Counted from the stretch's first letter, positions 1 through 8,625 are shown. The stretch: 64,000 nucleotides of DNA from Pacificitalea sp040119125 (GCA_040119125.1 JBEDTR010000011.1:1-64000); one strand, 5' to 3'. A program made the numbers and translations. The notes: generated by a model from the letters alone, not told the origin.

Positions 1-282
1 GACCTCAGGCCCTTGCGTGAAGTAATTGATTTCCTGCGTGCGGCCCGGCGTGTTTGAGGCGCGGGCAATGCCACGGGTGCCGGTCAGCGCATTGATCAGG
101 CTGCTTTTGCCCACGTTGGAGCGCCCGGCGAAACAGATCTCGATCCGGTCGGCGGGGGGCAGGCCATCCATGCCGACCACGCCTTTGACGAATTCGGTCT
201 GTCCCGCGAACAGCAGCCGCCCACGTTCCAGAGCCTGGGGTTCAGGCTTTGGCGCGGGCGGAAAGGGAAGGGTGTCGCTCAT
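1..282 (-). CDS. engB: EngB/YihA ribosome-biogenesis GTPase (partial)
   Basis: This is the N-terminal 94 codons of a TrmE-Era-EngA-EngB-type GTPase; the rest lies beyond the window edge. EngB (YihA/YsxC) helps assemble the large ribosomal subunit in the cytoplasm. The visible part has the P-loop GRSNVGKSSL followed by an effector loop ending in TPGRTQEINYF, both diagnostic of the EngB subfamily. The ATG at 282 lies 11 bases after the yidC stop, so it is probably co-transcribed with yidC. The G3 to G5 motifs cannot be inspected. The identification is by motif and by the conserved rpmH to engB order. Confidence 0.93.
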   Translation of the reverse strand, partial: MSDTLPFPPAPKPEPQALERGRLLFAGQTEFVKGVVGMDGLPPADRIEICFAGRSNVGKSSLINALTGTRGIARASNTPGRTQEINYFTQGPEV

Positions 283-292
283 TGCGCCGCCC

Positions 293-2119
293 TCACTTCG
301 CTTCGGTTTTCTTGCGGCGGAAGATGTTGCCGAACACGTCCGGCTTATACCCTTGGCTCCGCATGATCGTGTACTGCTGGATAAACGTGATGGTGTTGTT
401 GGTGATCCAGTAAAGCACCAGCCCGCTGGCAAACCGGCCCAGCATGAACATGAAGACCCACGGCATCCACGCAAAGATCATCGCCTGCGTCTTATCCGCC
501 GGGGCGGGGTTCAGCTTCTGCTGCAGGAACATGGAGATACCCAGCAGGATCGGCAGAACGCCCAGCGACAGGATGGCAAGGATGCTGTCGGGTCCCGGAG
601 GGGCATAAGGCAGCAGGCCGAACAGGTTCAGGATCGAGGTCGGATCGGGCGCGGACAGGTCGCGCAGCCAGCCGATCCACGGCGCATGCCGCAGCTCGAT
701 CGTGACAAAGATCACCTTGTAGAGCGAGAAGAAGATCGGGATCTGCAACAGGATCGGCAGACAGCCCGCAGCGGGGTTCACCTTCTTTTCGCGGTAGAGC
801 TTCATCATTTCCTGCTGAAGCTTCTGACGGTCGTCGCCTGCGCGTTCCTTGAGCTTCTCCATCTCGGGCTGAAGCTCTTTCATCTTGGCCATCGAGACGT
901 AGGATTTATAGGCCAGCGGGAAGAGCAGCGCCTTGATGCAGAAGGTCAGCGCGATGATCGACCAGCCCATGTTGCCCAGAACGCCGTTGATCCAGTGAAG
1001 CACAGCAAAGATCGGCTTGGTCAGGAAAAAGAACATGCCCCAGTCAATGCTGTCGAGGAAGCCGGGAATGCCCGCTTCTTCGTAGGCTTTGATGGTTTCC
1101 CATTCCTTGGCGCCCGCAAAGAGCATCGAGGTGTTGGAGACGGTCTGACCGGGGGCGATTTCGGCAGTCGGGTAGATCAGCTGTGTCTGGTAGATATTCG
1201 GACCCGACTGGTAGAGCGTGACCTGCTTGGTGGTCTCGCCTGCCGTGGGGATCAGCGTGGTCATCCAGTATTTGTCGGTAAAGCCGATCCAGCCTTCCTG
1301 CACATCGTCCAAGACGGTGCCGGGGGCGCCGAGCGCGGCATTGACGTCGCTTTCGGCGAGGCTGTCGTATTCTTCCTCAGTCAGATTGCCATCGGCCATG
1401 CCGACGACGCCTTCGTGCAGGATGAAGAAATTCGCCAGATCCGGCAGGCCATGACGCGCGATGATGCCATAGGGCGCGGCGCGCAGGGTCTGGTCGGTCG
1501 GGTTTTCAACGCTCTGGTCGATGCTGAACATGTAGTCGTCATCGACAGCGATGCTGCGGCGGAAGATCAGGCCCGTGGGGCTTTCCCATTCCAGCACGAC
1601 CGGGCTGTCAGAGGTCAGCGTGCTGCCCTCGGCGACGGACCATTCGGTATCGGTTCCGGGGACATCGCTGGCCTCAAGACCGGCACCGGGGGCCCAGCCA
1701 TGCAGCGCATAATAGGGGTTCTGGCTGCCGACAGGGGCCAGGAGCCGCACGATATCGCTCTCGGCGTCGAGGGTTTCGCGGTAGCTCTTGAGCGACAGGT
1801 CATCGATCCGACCGCCGATCAGCGAGATCGACCCTTCCAGATCGCCCGTGTCGATCGTGACGCGCGGCGCATCGGCCACCGCATCGACCTCGCCCGTGGG
1901 CGCGCCGCCGACCGTCTGGCCGGAGGCGGAGGGTGTGCCGCTGCCATCTGCCGCGCCGGGCACTGCCGCCACACCGCCGTCCGGGGCGGTCTGCGTCACC
2001 TGCGTCGGTGCGTTCGGGTCCTCGGGCTCTGGCGGCGGTGCAAAGAACACCGTCCAGCCCAGGATCACAAGGAAGCTGAGCGCAGTCGCGAGGATGAGGT
2101 TCTTGTTCTGATCGTCCAT
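293..2119 (-). CDS. yidC: Membrane protein insertase YidC
   Basis: A 608-residue YidC/Oxa1-family insertase, which places and folds inner-membrane proteins alone or with SecYEG. An N-terminal membrane segment (about residues 8-27) leads into a large periplasmic domain with a Pro/Thr/Gly-rich linker. A C-terminal five-helix core (about 360-590) is followed by a basic tail ending KKTEAK. The core has the usual stretch around SYVSMAKMKELQPEMEK. The cytoplasm-facing groove residue that is Arg366 in E. coli appears to be Lys here (in LTFCIKALLFPL), a conservative change. The length fits Gram-negative YidC. It sits in the classic rpmH-rnpA-yidD-yidC block and is preceded by a 244-base gap that probably holds its own promoter. 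Confidence 0.97.
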   Translation of the reverse strand: MDDQNKNLILATALSFLVILGWTVFFAPPPEPEDPNAPTQVTQTAPDGGVAAVPGAADGSGTPSASGQTVGGAPTGEVDAVADAPRVTIDTGDLEGSISLIGGRIDDLSLKSYRETLDAESDIVRLLAPVGSQNPYYALHGWAPGAGLEASDVPGTDTEWSVAEGSTLTSDSPVVLEWESPTGLIFRRSIAVDDDYMFSIDQSVENPTDQTLRAAPYGIIARHGLPDLANFFILHEGVVGMADGNLTEEEYDSLAESDVNAALGAPGTVLDDVQEGWIGFTDKYWMTTLIPTAGETTKQVTLYQSGPNIYQTQLIYPTAEIAPGQTVSNTSMLFAGAKEWETIKAYEEAGIPGFLDSIDWGMFFFLTKPIFAVLHWINGVLGNMGWSIIALTFCIKALLFPLAYKSYVSMAKMKELQPEMEKLKERAGDDRQKLQQEMMKLYREKKVNPAAGCLPILLQIPIFFSLYKVIFVTIELRHAPWIGWLRDLSAPDPTSILNLFGLLPYAPPGPDSILAILSLGVLPILLGISMFLQQKLNPAPADKTQAMIFAWMPWVFMFMLGRFASGLVLYWITNNTITFIQQYTIMRSQGYKPDVFGNIFRRKKTEAK

Positions 2120-2363
2120 CAGAAAGGGTCCGCCTGCCTTTGAAAAACTTGGGGTCGTTCAACATTTGCGCGGCCCGAAGGTCAAGCAGAAACCCCCGGT
2201 GTGGCCCCGCAGCGACACCCCGTGGCGCAGGTAACGGACCATCCCCCGCGCCTTGGTCTGTGCGCGCCACCGCGCGCCACGGCACCTTGCAACGAAACCG
2301 GGAGGCGCGGCGCGGCGGGCTAAGGTCTTATTCCCGCACCACTAAGGCGCGGCATCTTGCAGC
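2120..2363. other. Intergenic gap between ttcA and yidC
   Basis: No gene was recognised in these 244 bases. The yidC start is preceded on the minus strand by an AGGCGGA-like ribosome binding sequence. An open frame running upstream from yidC in another phase (to about 2285) lacks recognisable protein features and is treated as noise. Confidence 0.4.
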
Positions 2364-3317
2364 CTAGCGGAGCTGGGGCGGCGCAACATCGGCCTGATCG
2401 CCGGTGTCGTCCGGATCGCGTCGCGTCAGCCCGGCAAAATCGAACAGCTTGGGGTCAAGCAGATGTGAGGGGCGCGCATTCATCAGCGCGCGGAACATCA
2501 CCTGCCGCCGCCCCGGCGCATTGGTTTCCCACTGGTCGAGGATTTGCTTCACCTGCTGACGTTGCAACCCGTCCTGACTGCCGCACAGATCACACGGAAT
2601 GATCGGGTAGTTCATGGCGCGGGCGAATTTCTCGCAATCCACTTCGGCCACATGGGCAAGCGGGCGGTAGACGAACAGATCGCCTTCCTCGTTCAGCAGC
2701 TTCGGCGGCATCGTCGCCAGCCGTCCGCCGTGGAACAGGTTCATGAAAAACGTCTCAAGGATGTCGTCGCGGTGATGGCCCAGCACCACGGCAGAGCATC
2801 CTTCCTCCCGCGCGACGCGGTAGAGGTTCCCGCGCCGTAGCCGCGAACACAGCGCGCAAAAGGTCCGGCCCTGCGGCACCTTGTCCACGACGATGGAATA
2901 AGTGTCCTGATATTCGACCCGATGCGGCACGCCCATCTTCTGCAGGAATTCCGGCAGCACGGTGGCGGGGAAGCCCGGCTGCCCCTGATCCAGATTGCAG
3001 GCCAGCAAATCGACGGGCAGCAACCCGCGCCATTGTAATTCGTGCAGCACGGCGAGCAGCGTGTAGCTGTCTTTCCCACCCGACAGGCAGACCAGCCAGC
3101 GCGCGCCGCGTTCGACCATGCCGTATTGCTCGATCGCCTCGCGGGTGTGGCGGACGATGCGTTTGCGCAGCTTGCGGAATTCGGTGCTTTGCGGCGCGCC
3201 ATAAAACAGCGGGTGGATGTCGTCTTGGGCGTCGCGTGCAACCTGATCGACGGCGGACTCGATCTCATCCTCGGACATCGAGGCGGCGCTGGGGGAGGTC
3301 TGCGGATCGGAAAGCAT
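2364..3317 (-). CDS. ttcA: tRNA 2-thiocytidine(32) synthetase TtcA
   Basis: A 317-residue ATP-dependent, [4Fe-4S]-containing tRNA thiolase that makes 2-thiocytidine at position 32 of some tRNAs. The adenylating PP-loop SGGKDS is at residues 79-84. The cluster-binding cysteines are in FCALC (C154 and C157) and PCDLC (C242, C245). The family stretch LGHHRDDILET is also present. The ATG at 3317 has a GAGG sequence 8 bases upstream; an internal Met14 (MSEDEIES) is an alternative start. It lies between yidD and yidC in the ribosomal/insertase block, an order common in Rhodobacteraceae. Confidence 0.95.
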   Translation of the reverse strand: MLSDPQTSPSAASMSEDEIESAVDQVARDAQDDIHPLFYGAPQSTEFRKLRKRIVRHTREAIEQYGMVERGARWLVCLSGGKDSYTLLAVLHELQWRGLLPVDLLACNLDQGQPGFPATVLPEFLQKMGVPHRVEYQDTYSIVVDKVPQGRTFCALCSRLRRGNLYRVAREEGCSAVVLGHHRDDILETFFMNLFHGGRLATMPPKLLNEEGDLFVYRPLAHVAEVDCEKFARAMNYPIIPCDLCGSQDGLQRQQVKQILDQWETNAPGRRQVMFRALMNARPSHLLDPKLFDFAGLTRRDPDDTGDQADVAPPQLR

Positions 3318-3368
3318 GGACGGGCCTCACATTGCGGTCGGGCCGCGCGGGCCCTTGTTGGGTCGGGT

Positions 3369-3614
3369 CTAGCGGCTGCGGGGCGGCGTGTCAGCAGGCG
3401 GGACGGGATCGTGACCCGAACCACCCCACGGATGACAGCGCAGGATGCGGCGGAGGGCAAGCCAACCACCGCGCGCGGCGCCGTGGGTTTCCAGAGCTTC
3501 CAGCGCATAGGCGGAACAGGTCGGTTGATACCGGCAATTCGCCCCCAGCCATGGCGACAAAAACAGGCGGTAGCCATGCACCGGCACGGCCAGCAGGCGT
3601 GCCCAGAGCGTCAT
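3369..3614 (-). CDS. yidD: Membrane protein insertion efficiency factor YidD
   Basis: An 81-residue YidD (HlyA/DUF37) protein, a small amphipathic inner-surface factor that assists YidC-dependent insertion. The family signature is clear: YRLFLSPWLGANCRYQPTCS with the paired cysteines, then SAYALEALETHG and a CHPWGGSGHDPVP ending. Its first four bases overlap the end of rnpA, so the two are translationally coupled. Family length is about 70-90 residues, so it looks complete. Confidence 0.96.
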   Translation of the reverse strand: MTLWARLLAVPVHGYRLFLSPWLGANCRYQPTCSAYALEALETHGAARGGWLALRRILRCHPWGGSGHDPVPPADTPPRSR

Positions 3615-4216
3615 GACTGCGACGCGCCCGCCTTGTCGGGCGGCGCAGTGCTGCGGCGACGCGGCGCATGAATGCGGGCCATCGCCTCGTGCAGATCGGT
3701 CTGCAACCGGGCGAAGTCACGGTTGGCGGTCGCGCCGGCCTTGCCGATCAGGACGTAATCCCAGCCGGGCTTGCCCAACTCGGGCAGGCAGAGACGTGCG
3801 ATTTCACGTAGCCGACGCTTGGCTCGGTTGCGCGCGACGGCATTGCCGACCTTCTTGGAACAGGTAAAGCCCACGCGGATCGCCTCCGCCGGCCATGGCT
3901 CAGTATCCGCGCGGCGGCGGGCCTGAAGCAGAAAGGCAGGCGCAGGCTGTTTGCGCGCCCGGGCGGCGCGCAGGAAATCCGGTCGATCCTTGATCCGCAG
4001 CAACCCAGCCGCATCCGGACGCAAGGCAGCCGGTTTCAGCAGCAGCGGCTTGGCCGCCGCTGGCATCGCATCATCTGTCGATGCAGAAGGGATGCCAGAC
4101 GACGAAACCGCCGTGGAACCGCTCCCGTCAAGCCCGGAGGCCACGGCATCGGTTCGCAACGGCGGTGTCGCGTTAGGCTTATCTGTCGGCCCGGCTGTCA
4201 ACTTAGCGTCGCACAT
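3611..4216 (-). CDS. rnpA: Ribonuclease P protein component
   Basis: The protein subunit of RNase P, which helps the catalytic RNA remove tRNA 5' leaders. The core begins near residue 73 (IKDRPDFLRAARARKQ) and includes VGFTCSKKVGNAVARNRAKR with the conserved RNR box. As drawn, the protein is 201 residues against about 110-150 for the family. Residues 1-50 are Ser/Thr/Asp-rich and have less G/C at third positions than the core, so Met51 (base 4066, giving 151 residues) may be the true start. Neither start has a strong ribosome binding site. The longer start lies 15 bases after rpmH, and the 3' end overlaps yidD by four bases. Confidence 0.93.
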   Translation of the reverse strand: MCDAKLTAGPTDKPNATPPLRTDAVASGLDGSGSTAVSSSGIPSASTDDAMPAAAKPLLLKPAALRPDAAGLLRIKDRPDFLRAARARKQPAPAFLLQARRRADTEPWPAEAIRVGFTCSKKVGNAVARNRAKRRLREIARLCLPELGKPGWDYVLIGKAGATANRDFARLQTDLHEAMARIHAPRRRSTAPPDKAGASQS

Positions 4217-4231
4217 CCGAACGCCGAACGC

Positions 4232-4366
4232 TTATGCGCTCAGCGACTTCCGACCACGCGCACGGCGCGCGTTAAGGATCTTACGGCCGGCTTTGGTGGC
4301 CATGCGGGCGCGGAACCCGTGACGCCGCTTGCGGACCAGGTTCGAGGGCTGAAAGGTGCGTTTCAT
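4232..4366 (-). CDS. rpmH: 50S ribosomal protein L34
   Basis: A 44-residue bL34, the small basic protein of the large ribosomal subunit. It starts [20 protein letters not shown] and ends [11 protein letters not shown], nearly invariant in alphaproteobacteria. An open frame continues further upstream, but the ATG at 4366 gives the exact family length. It is the first gene of the rpmH-rnpA-yidD-ttcA-yidC unit, and a good promoter lies 71 bases upstream on the minus strand. Confidence 0.98.
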
Positions 4367-4436
4367 CGCTCCGTCTCCGTCATGTGGCCCAAACCCCGCA
4401 ACGGGACTCGAAGGCCGGTGATGTTCTAGAAGCCGC

Positions 4437-4465
4437 CTGTTAGGCACATCGCAGAGCAAAGTCAA
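4437..4465 (-). promoter_or_regulatory. Probable sigma-70 promoter of rpmH
   Basis: Read on the minus strand, TTGACT (4465-4460) is followed after exactly 17 bases by TAACAG (4442-4437), close to the TTGACA/TATAAT consensus. It lies 71 bases upstream of the rpmH ATG, in the gap between rpmH and the divergent TVP38-type gene, and would drive the whole minus-strand block. Confidence 0.6.
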
Positions 4466-4607
4466 CGGATGCGTGACGATAGCGGCAAATTAGCCGGCGA
4501 TTGCGCCCACAGGCATCAAACGCTTGTGAGGACGCTACCGCATGGCAGCGGATCAGTCCATGATCGCAGCCGCCTGCCTATGCTGAGCCGGCGCATAGCC
4601 GTCAGGA

Positions 4608-5339
4608 GTGATCATGCCCGAATCCCCCCCCGCATCCAGCCTGTGGCGCTATCTGCCGGTGATTATTATCGCCGTGGTCGCGGTTATCGGACTGATCGTG
4701 CTGCGCGATGAGCTGACCTTCGATGCGCTGGCCCGTCATCGTGTGGCATTGCTGGAATTTCGGGATGCGCATTACATGCGTGCCGCGCTGGGGTTCATGG
4801 TGGCATATTGCCTGTTGGTGACCTTCAGCCTGCCCGGAGCGACAGTTGCGACCCTGACAGGCGGCTTTCTGTTCGGGCTGTTTCCCGGCGTCCTGTTCAA
4901 TGTCGCTGCGGCGGGCACCGGGGCGGTGCTGCTGTTTCTCGCGGCCCGCTGGGGGCCGGGGGACGGGCTCGCGGCGCGGTTCGACAGCTCCACCGGGCGA
5001 GTGGCGCGGCTTAAGGCCGGGCTCGACGAGAATCAGTGGGAGATGTTGTTTCTGATGCGGCTGCTGCCGGTCGTGCCCTTTTTTCTCGCCAATCTGATCC
5101 CGGCCTTCGTGGGTGTCCCGCTGTTCCGCTTTGCCGTCACGACCTATCTGGGCATCCTGCCCGGCGCGGGGATCTACACCTCTGTCGGGGCCGGTCTCGG
5201 GGCGGTGTTCGAAAGCGGAGACACGCCCGATCTGACGGTGATCTTCGAACCGCGTGTGCTTTTGCCGATCATGGGACTATCTGCACTAGCGATATTGCCA
5301 ATTCTGCTACGCGCAATGCGATCCAAGAAGGAGGTATGA
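4608..5339 (+). CDS. TVP38/TMEM64 family (VTT domain) membrane protein
   Basis: A 243-residue polytopic inner-membrane protein of the TVP38/TMEM64 (SNARE-associated, DedA-like) family. The first helix is at about residues 10-30. The characteristic central stretch follows (SLPGATVATLTGGFLFGLFP and later FFLANLIPAFVGVPLFRF), with further helices to the end. DedA/VTT proteins are thought to move or scramble lipids, but no substrate is known for this branch. Its stop codon overlaps the ATG of the following flavoprotein by four bases. TVP38-type genes are often found beside or fused to such oxidoreductases, which suggests a shared but undefined membrane or redox function. Confidence 0.9.
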   Translation: MIMPESPPASSLWRYLPVIIIAVVAVIGLIVLRDELTFDALARHRVALLEFRDAHYMRAALGFMVAYCLLVTFSLPGATVATLTGGFLFGLFPGVLFNVAAAGTGAVLLFLAARWGPGDGLAARFDSSTGRVARLKAGLDENQWEMLFLMRLLPVVPFFLANLIPAFVGVPLFRFAVTTYLGILPGAGIYTSVGAGLGAVFESGDTPDLTVIFEPRVLLPIMGLSALAILPILLRAMRSKKEV

Positions 5340-6766
5340 GCCCGGTGAAACAGGTTAAGACAGATATCTGCGTAATAGGTGCAGGCTCGGCCGGATTGTC
5401 GGTGGCAGCCGGCGCGGCCCAACTCGGCGCCAAGGTTGTGCTGATCGAGGCGGGCGAAATGGGCGGGGACTGTCTCAACCGTGGCTGCGTGCCCTCCAAG
5501 GCTCTGATCGCGGCGGCGGGCCATGCCCAGTCGCGCCGCATCGGGGCTCAGTTCGGGATTGCCCCGACAGAGCCAAAGGTCGATTTTGCGCAGGTCATGG
5601 ATCATGTGCGCCAGACCATCGCGACCATTGCCCCGCATGACAGCCAGAAGCGCTTCGAGGATCTGGGGGTGCAGGTGATCCGGGCCCGCGCGCGTTTCGT
5701 GTCCGAAGAGGAAGTCGAAGCGCAGGGCACGCGCATCAAGGCGCGTCGATTCGTCGTGGCCACCGGGTCCCGCCCGGTCGCGCCGCGGATCGAGGGGTTG
5801 GACGCTGTCGAATATCTGACCAACGAGTCGCTTTTCGATCTGACGGACCTGCCCGAGCATCTGGTTGTGCTGGGCGGCGGTCCGATCGGGATCGAGATGG
5901 CGCAGGCGTTCCGCAGGCTTGGCAGCCGTGTCAGCGTCGTGGAAGCGGGCACCATCATGGGTCGTGAAGACCCCGATCTGGTCGAGGTGGTCCGCGCCCA
6001 GCTGAAATCCGAAGGCGTGGAATTGCATGAAAACGCCTCCGTCCAGCGGGTGCGCGCGGGCGAAGACGATCACGCCGTCACGCTCGATCTAGGCGAGGGT
6101 TCTGTCAGCGGCACCCATCTTCTGGTGGCGACGGGCCGCGCGCCGGTGACCGACACGCTGGATCTGGAGAAGGCCCGCGTGCTGGCCACCCGCGACGGCA
6201 TTCACGTCACCGACGAAATGCGCACCACCAATCGCCGAGTCTATGCAATAGGCGATGTCGCAGGGCAGGGGCAGTTCACGCATCTCGCCGGCTACCACGC
6301 ATCGCAGATTGTGCGCCGCATCCTGTTTTCGGTCCCGGCCAAGGTGCGGCCGAACATCGTGCCTCGCGTTACCTACACTGCGCCCGAGCTTGCCTATATC
6401 GGCCTGACAGAGGCTCAGTGCCGCGAGGAATACGGCGGTAATTTTCAGGTGACCACCCTGCCGCTGGCGCGCAATGACCGCGCCATTGCGACCCGTCAGA
6501 CCGATGGCATGGTCAAAGTTCTGACTTCGATGGGCAAGCCCGTGGGCGTCGGGATAGTGGGCCCCGGAGCGGGCGATCTGATCGCCACTTGGGCGCTCGC
6601 CATGGCGAAGGGGATGAAGATGTCCGACATCGCGGGCATGGTTGCCGCCTATCCGACACTGGGAGAAACCACGAAACAGGCGGCGGGAGCCTATTTCTCC
6701 CCCCGACTTTTTGATAACCCCACCCTGAAGAAGGCAGTCGGGTTCGTGCAACGCTGGCTGCCCTGA
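5336..6766 (+). CDS. FAD-dependent NAD(P)-disulfide oxidoreductase, mercuric-reductase/LPD-like
   Basis: A 476-residue class I pyridine nucleotide-disulfide oxidoreductase. FAD-binding GAGSAG is near residue 15. The redox-active disulfide is in GGDCLNRGCVPSKA (C46 and C51), and an NAD(P)-binding GGGPIGIE motif is central. A C-terminal dimerisation domain follows. Lipoamide dehydrogenases have a catalytic His in an HPT motif; here it is AYPT (Tyr439), with the following Glu444 kept. It is therefore unlikely to be a true lipoamide dehydrogenase, and a standard lpd exists at 38535-39929. No extra N-terminal heavy-metal domain and no mer genes are present. The start at 5336 is fixed by the ATGA overlap with the TVP38 gene and by AAGGAGG just upstream. 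Confidence 0.88.
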   Translation: MSPVKQVKTDICVIGAGSAGLSVAAGAAQLGAKVVLIEAGEMGGDCLNRGCVPSKALIAAAGHAQSRRIGAQFGIAPTEPKVDFAQVMDHVRQTIATIAPHDSQKRFEDLGVQVIRARARFVSEEEVEAQGTRIKARRFVVATGSRPVAPRIEGLDAVEYLTNESLFDLTDLPEHLVVLGGGPIGIEMAQAFRRLGSRVSVVEAGTIMGREDPDLVEVVRAQLKSEGVELHENASVQRVRAGEDDHAVTLDLGEGSVSGTHLLVATGRAPVTDTLDLEKARVLATRDGIHVTDEMRTTNRRVYAIGDVAGQGQFTHLAGYHASQIVRRILFSVPAKVRPNIVPRVTYTAPELAYIGLTEAQCREEYGGNFQVTTLPLARNDRAIATRQTDGMVKVLTSMGKPVGVGIVGPGAGDLIATWALAMAKGMKMSDIAGMVAAYPTLGETTKQAAGAYFSPRLFDNPTLKKAVGFVQRWLP

Positions 6767-6785
6767 GGCGTTCACAAGGTCTGCG

Positions 6786-8240
6786 ATGTTCTTCAACACG
6801 CTCTCCGGTCGATTTCTGGCGCTGACGATTGTATTCGTCATGCTGGCCGAGGTGTTGATCCTCGTCCCGTCCATTGCCAATTTCCGCGAAGATTATCTGC
6901 TGACCCGCCTTGAGCGGGCGCAGATCGCGTCGCTTGCCTTGCTGGCGACGGATGATGTGATCGATGAGGATCTGGAAGGCGAGCTGCTCTCCAATGCCGG
7001 GGTCTATAACGTTGTGCTGCGGCGCGACGAGGTGCGGCAGTTGATTCTGTCCTCCGTGATTCCCCAGCCAATCGAGGCGACATTTGATCTGCGCGACCCG
7101 CCCGAGTGGGAGCTGATCCGCGACGCGCTGGTGCGGCTGTGGCGGCCCGAGCCGGTGGTGATCCGGGTGATCGGCGATCCGGTAAAACAGGCCGGGCTGT
7201 TGATCGAAATCACGCTCTCGACCGAGGGTCTGCGCAGCGCGATGATCGATTACGGCCTGCGGGTGCTGGTATTGTCGGCTGTGATCTCGATCTTCACCGC
7301 GCTCCTGCTGTTCCTAGCCGTGCGCGGCTTCCTCGTTGTGCCGATCAAGCGGGTGGTGAACTACATGCAAAGCTACGCCGCCGCCCCCGAAGACACCCGC
7401 CGCATCATCGAGCCGCGCGCCAGTCTGTTGGAGCTACGCGAAGCCGAGATGGCGCTGAAGTCGCTTCAGACCGAATTGACCGCTGCCCTGCGGCAGAAGG
7501 AGCGTCTGGCGCAGCTGGGCGGAGCCGTCGCCAAGATCAGCCATGATCTGCGTAACATCCTGACCACAGCGCAGCTTTTCGCGGACCGCATGGAGGCCAG
7601 CGAAGATCCGGCGGTAAAGCGTGCCGCCCCCAAGATCGTGCGCTCGATCAGCCGTGCCGTCACCCTGTGCGAGACGACGCTTGCCTTTGGTAAGGCCGAG
7701 GAACCGTCCCCGGTGATGAACCGCGTGGCGCTTGCGGCACTGGTGGCCGACGTGGTCGATAGCGAACGTCTCGCCGCTGGCGATCATGATGTGTCCTTTG
7801 CCGAAGACGTGCCCGCGACGATGATCCTGCGCGCCGATAGTGACCAGCTGTTCCGGGTATTGTCGAACCTAATCCGCAACGCGCGCGAGGCGGTCATCGC
7901 CAGCACCCGTCCCGGTGAGATCGGCATTCGCGCCGATGAGGACGATAACGAGTGGACAATTCGCGTCACCGACACCGGCCCCGGCCTGCCGCCAAAGGCG
8001 CGCGACAACCTGTTCACCGCCTTTCAGGGCGGGTGGCGCAAGGGCGGCACCGGGCTGGGGCTGGTGATCTCGGCCGAGTTGATCCGTGGCCATGGGGGGC
8101 GGCTGGAACTGGCGCATACCGGACCCGATGGCACAGAGTTTCTGATCCGGCTGCCCAAGGGGGCAACCCTCTCCGAAGACCCCGACAGGCTGCTTGCGCA
8201 GGCAGCTTCCGCGACGGAAAAGCCTGCCGCCGCTGAATGA
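6786..8240 (+). CDS. Membrane sensor histidine kinase (orphan)
   Basis: A 484-residue two-component sensor kinase. Two membrane helices (about 8-30 and 158-180) enclose a periplasmic sensor domain of about 125 residues that I do not recognise. A HAMP-like linker follows, then the DHp helix with the phospho-acceptor in KISHDLRNILT (His253). The ATPase domain carries LIRNAREAV (N box), DTGPGLP (G1) and GGTGLGLVIS (G2). It starts 19 bases after the oxidoreductase and is probably in the same transcript. No response regulator is encoded nearby, so its partner must lie elsewhere. The neighbours suggest sensing of a membrane or redox condition, but this is inference. Confidence 0.9.
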   Translation: MFFNTLSGRFLALTIVFVMLAEVLILVPSIANFREDYLLTRLERAQIASLALLATDDVIDEDLEGELLSNAGVYNVVLRRDEVRQLILSSVIPQPIEATFDLRDPPEWELIRDALVRLWRPEPVVIRVIGDPVKQAGLLIEITLSTEGLRSAMIDYGLRVLVLSAVISIFTALLLFLAVRGFLVVPIKRVVNYMQSYAAAPEDTRRIIEPRASLLELREAEMALKSLQTELTAALRQKERLAQLGGAVAKISHDLRNILTTAQLFADRMEASEDPAVKRAAPKIVRSISRAVTLCETTLAFGKAEEPSPVMNRVALAALVADVVDSERLAAGDHDVSFAEDVPATMILRADSDQLFRVLSNLIRNAREAVIASTRPGEIGIRADEDDNEWTIRVTDTGPGLPPKARDNLFTAFQGGWRKGGTGLGLVISAELIRGHGGRLELAHTGPDGTEFLIRLPKGATLSEDPDRLLAQAASATEKPAAAE

Positions 8241-8293
8241 GCAGCATTTTCACTTGCAACCCAGCGCATGCCCCTCTAAACGCACCCCACGAC

Positions 8294-8370
8294 GCGCTGG
8301 TAGCTCAGTTGGATAGAGTACCTGACTACGAATCAGGGGGTCGGGGGTTCGAATCCTCCCCAGCGCGCCA
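8294..8370 (+). tRNA. tRNA-Arg (anticodon ACG)
   Basis: A 77-base tRNA with encoded CCA (8368-8370). The acceptor stem pairs GCGCTGG with CCAGCGC. The D arm (GCTCAGTTGGATAGAG) and T arm (GGGGGTTCGAATCCTCC) are standard. The anticodon loop is CTACGAA with ACG at 8328-8330, which would be edited to ICG by TadA. Confidence 0.97.
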
Positions 8371-8401
8371 CTTACTCTCCACCACATTTATGTTGCTTAA
8401 G

Positions 8402-8434
8402 AATTTTCGCGGTTTTGCACATCGCGCGAAAATT
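8402..8434. other. Perfect 10-bp inverted repeat downstream of tRNA-Arg
   Basis: AATTTTCGCG (8402-8411) and CGCGAAAATT (8425-8434) are exact reverse complements separated by 13 bases. The element lies 31 bases after the tRNA and could be a processing or termination hairpin or a protein binding site. A second small hairpin, GCTGCT/AGCAGC, lies at 8494-8509. No gene was found between the tRNA and 8626. Confidence 0.45.
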
Positions 8435-8625
8435 TATGCATTGTTCACCGGACATTCGCGAACACGCGGAGTGTTGAGGCGCGTCTAGTGCTGGCTGCTC
8501 TAAAGCAGCAAGAGTAAGATATACTCATTTCACAGCACCGTCTCATACAGCCTTGTAAGCGCGTGAGACAAATCGGTCAGAAGCCGATAAGATAGCGGGC
8601 GAACTGACCTGCGCGGGAACTTCCT

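Noticed and set aside
26..2143. 705-codon open frame opposite engB and yidC
   Set aside because: An antisense shadow produced by GC-rich codon use; yidC has full family homology on the other strand.
5336..6766. Mercuric reductase as part of a mer operon
   Set aside because: No merR, merT or merP nearby and no heavy-metal-associated domain or C-terminal vicinal cysteines; the C-terminus ends VGFVQRWLP.
8237..8488. Open frame across tRNA-Arg coding for a peptide with VAQLDRVPDYESGGRGFESSPAR
   Set aside because: This is the familiar spurious translation of a tRNA gene; the tRNA fold is clear.
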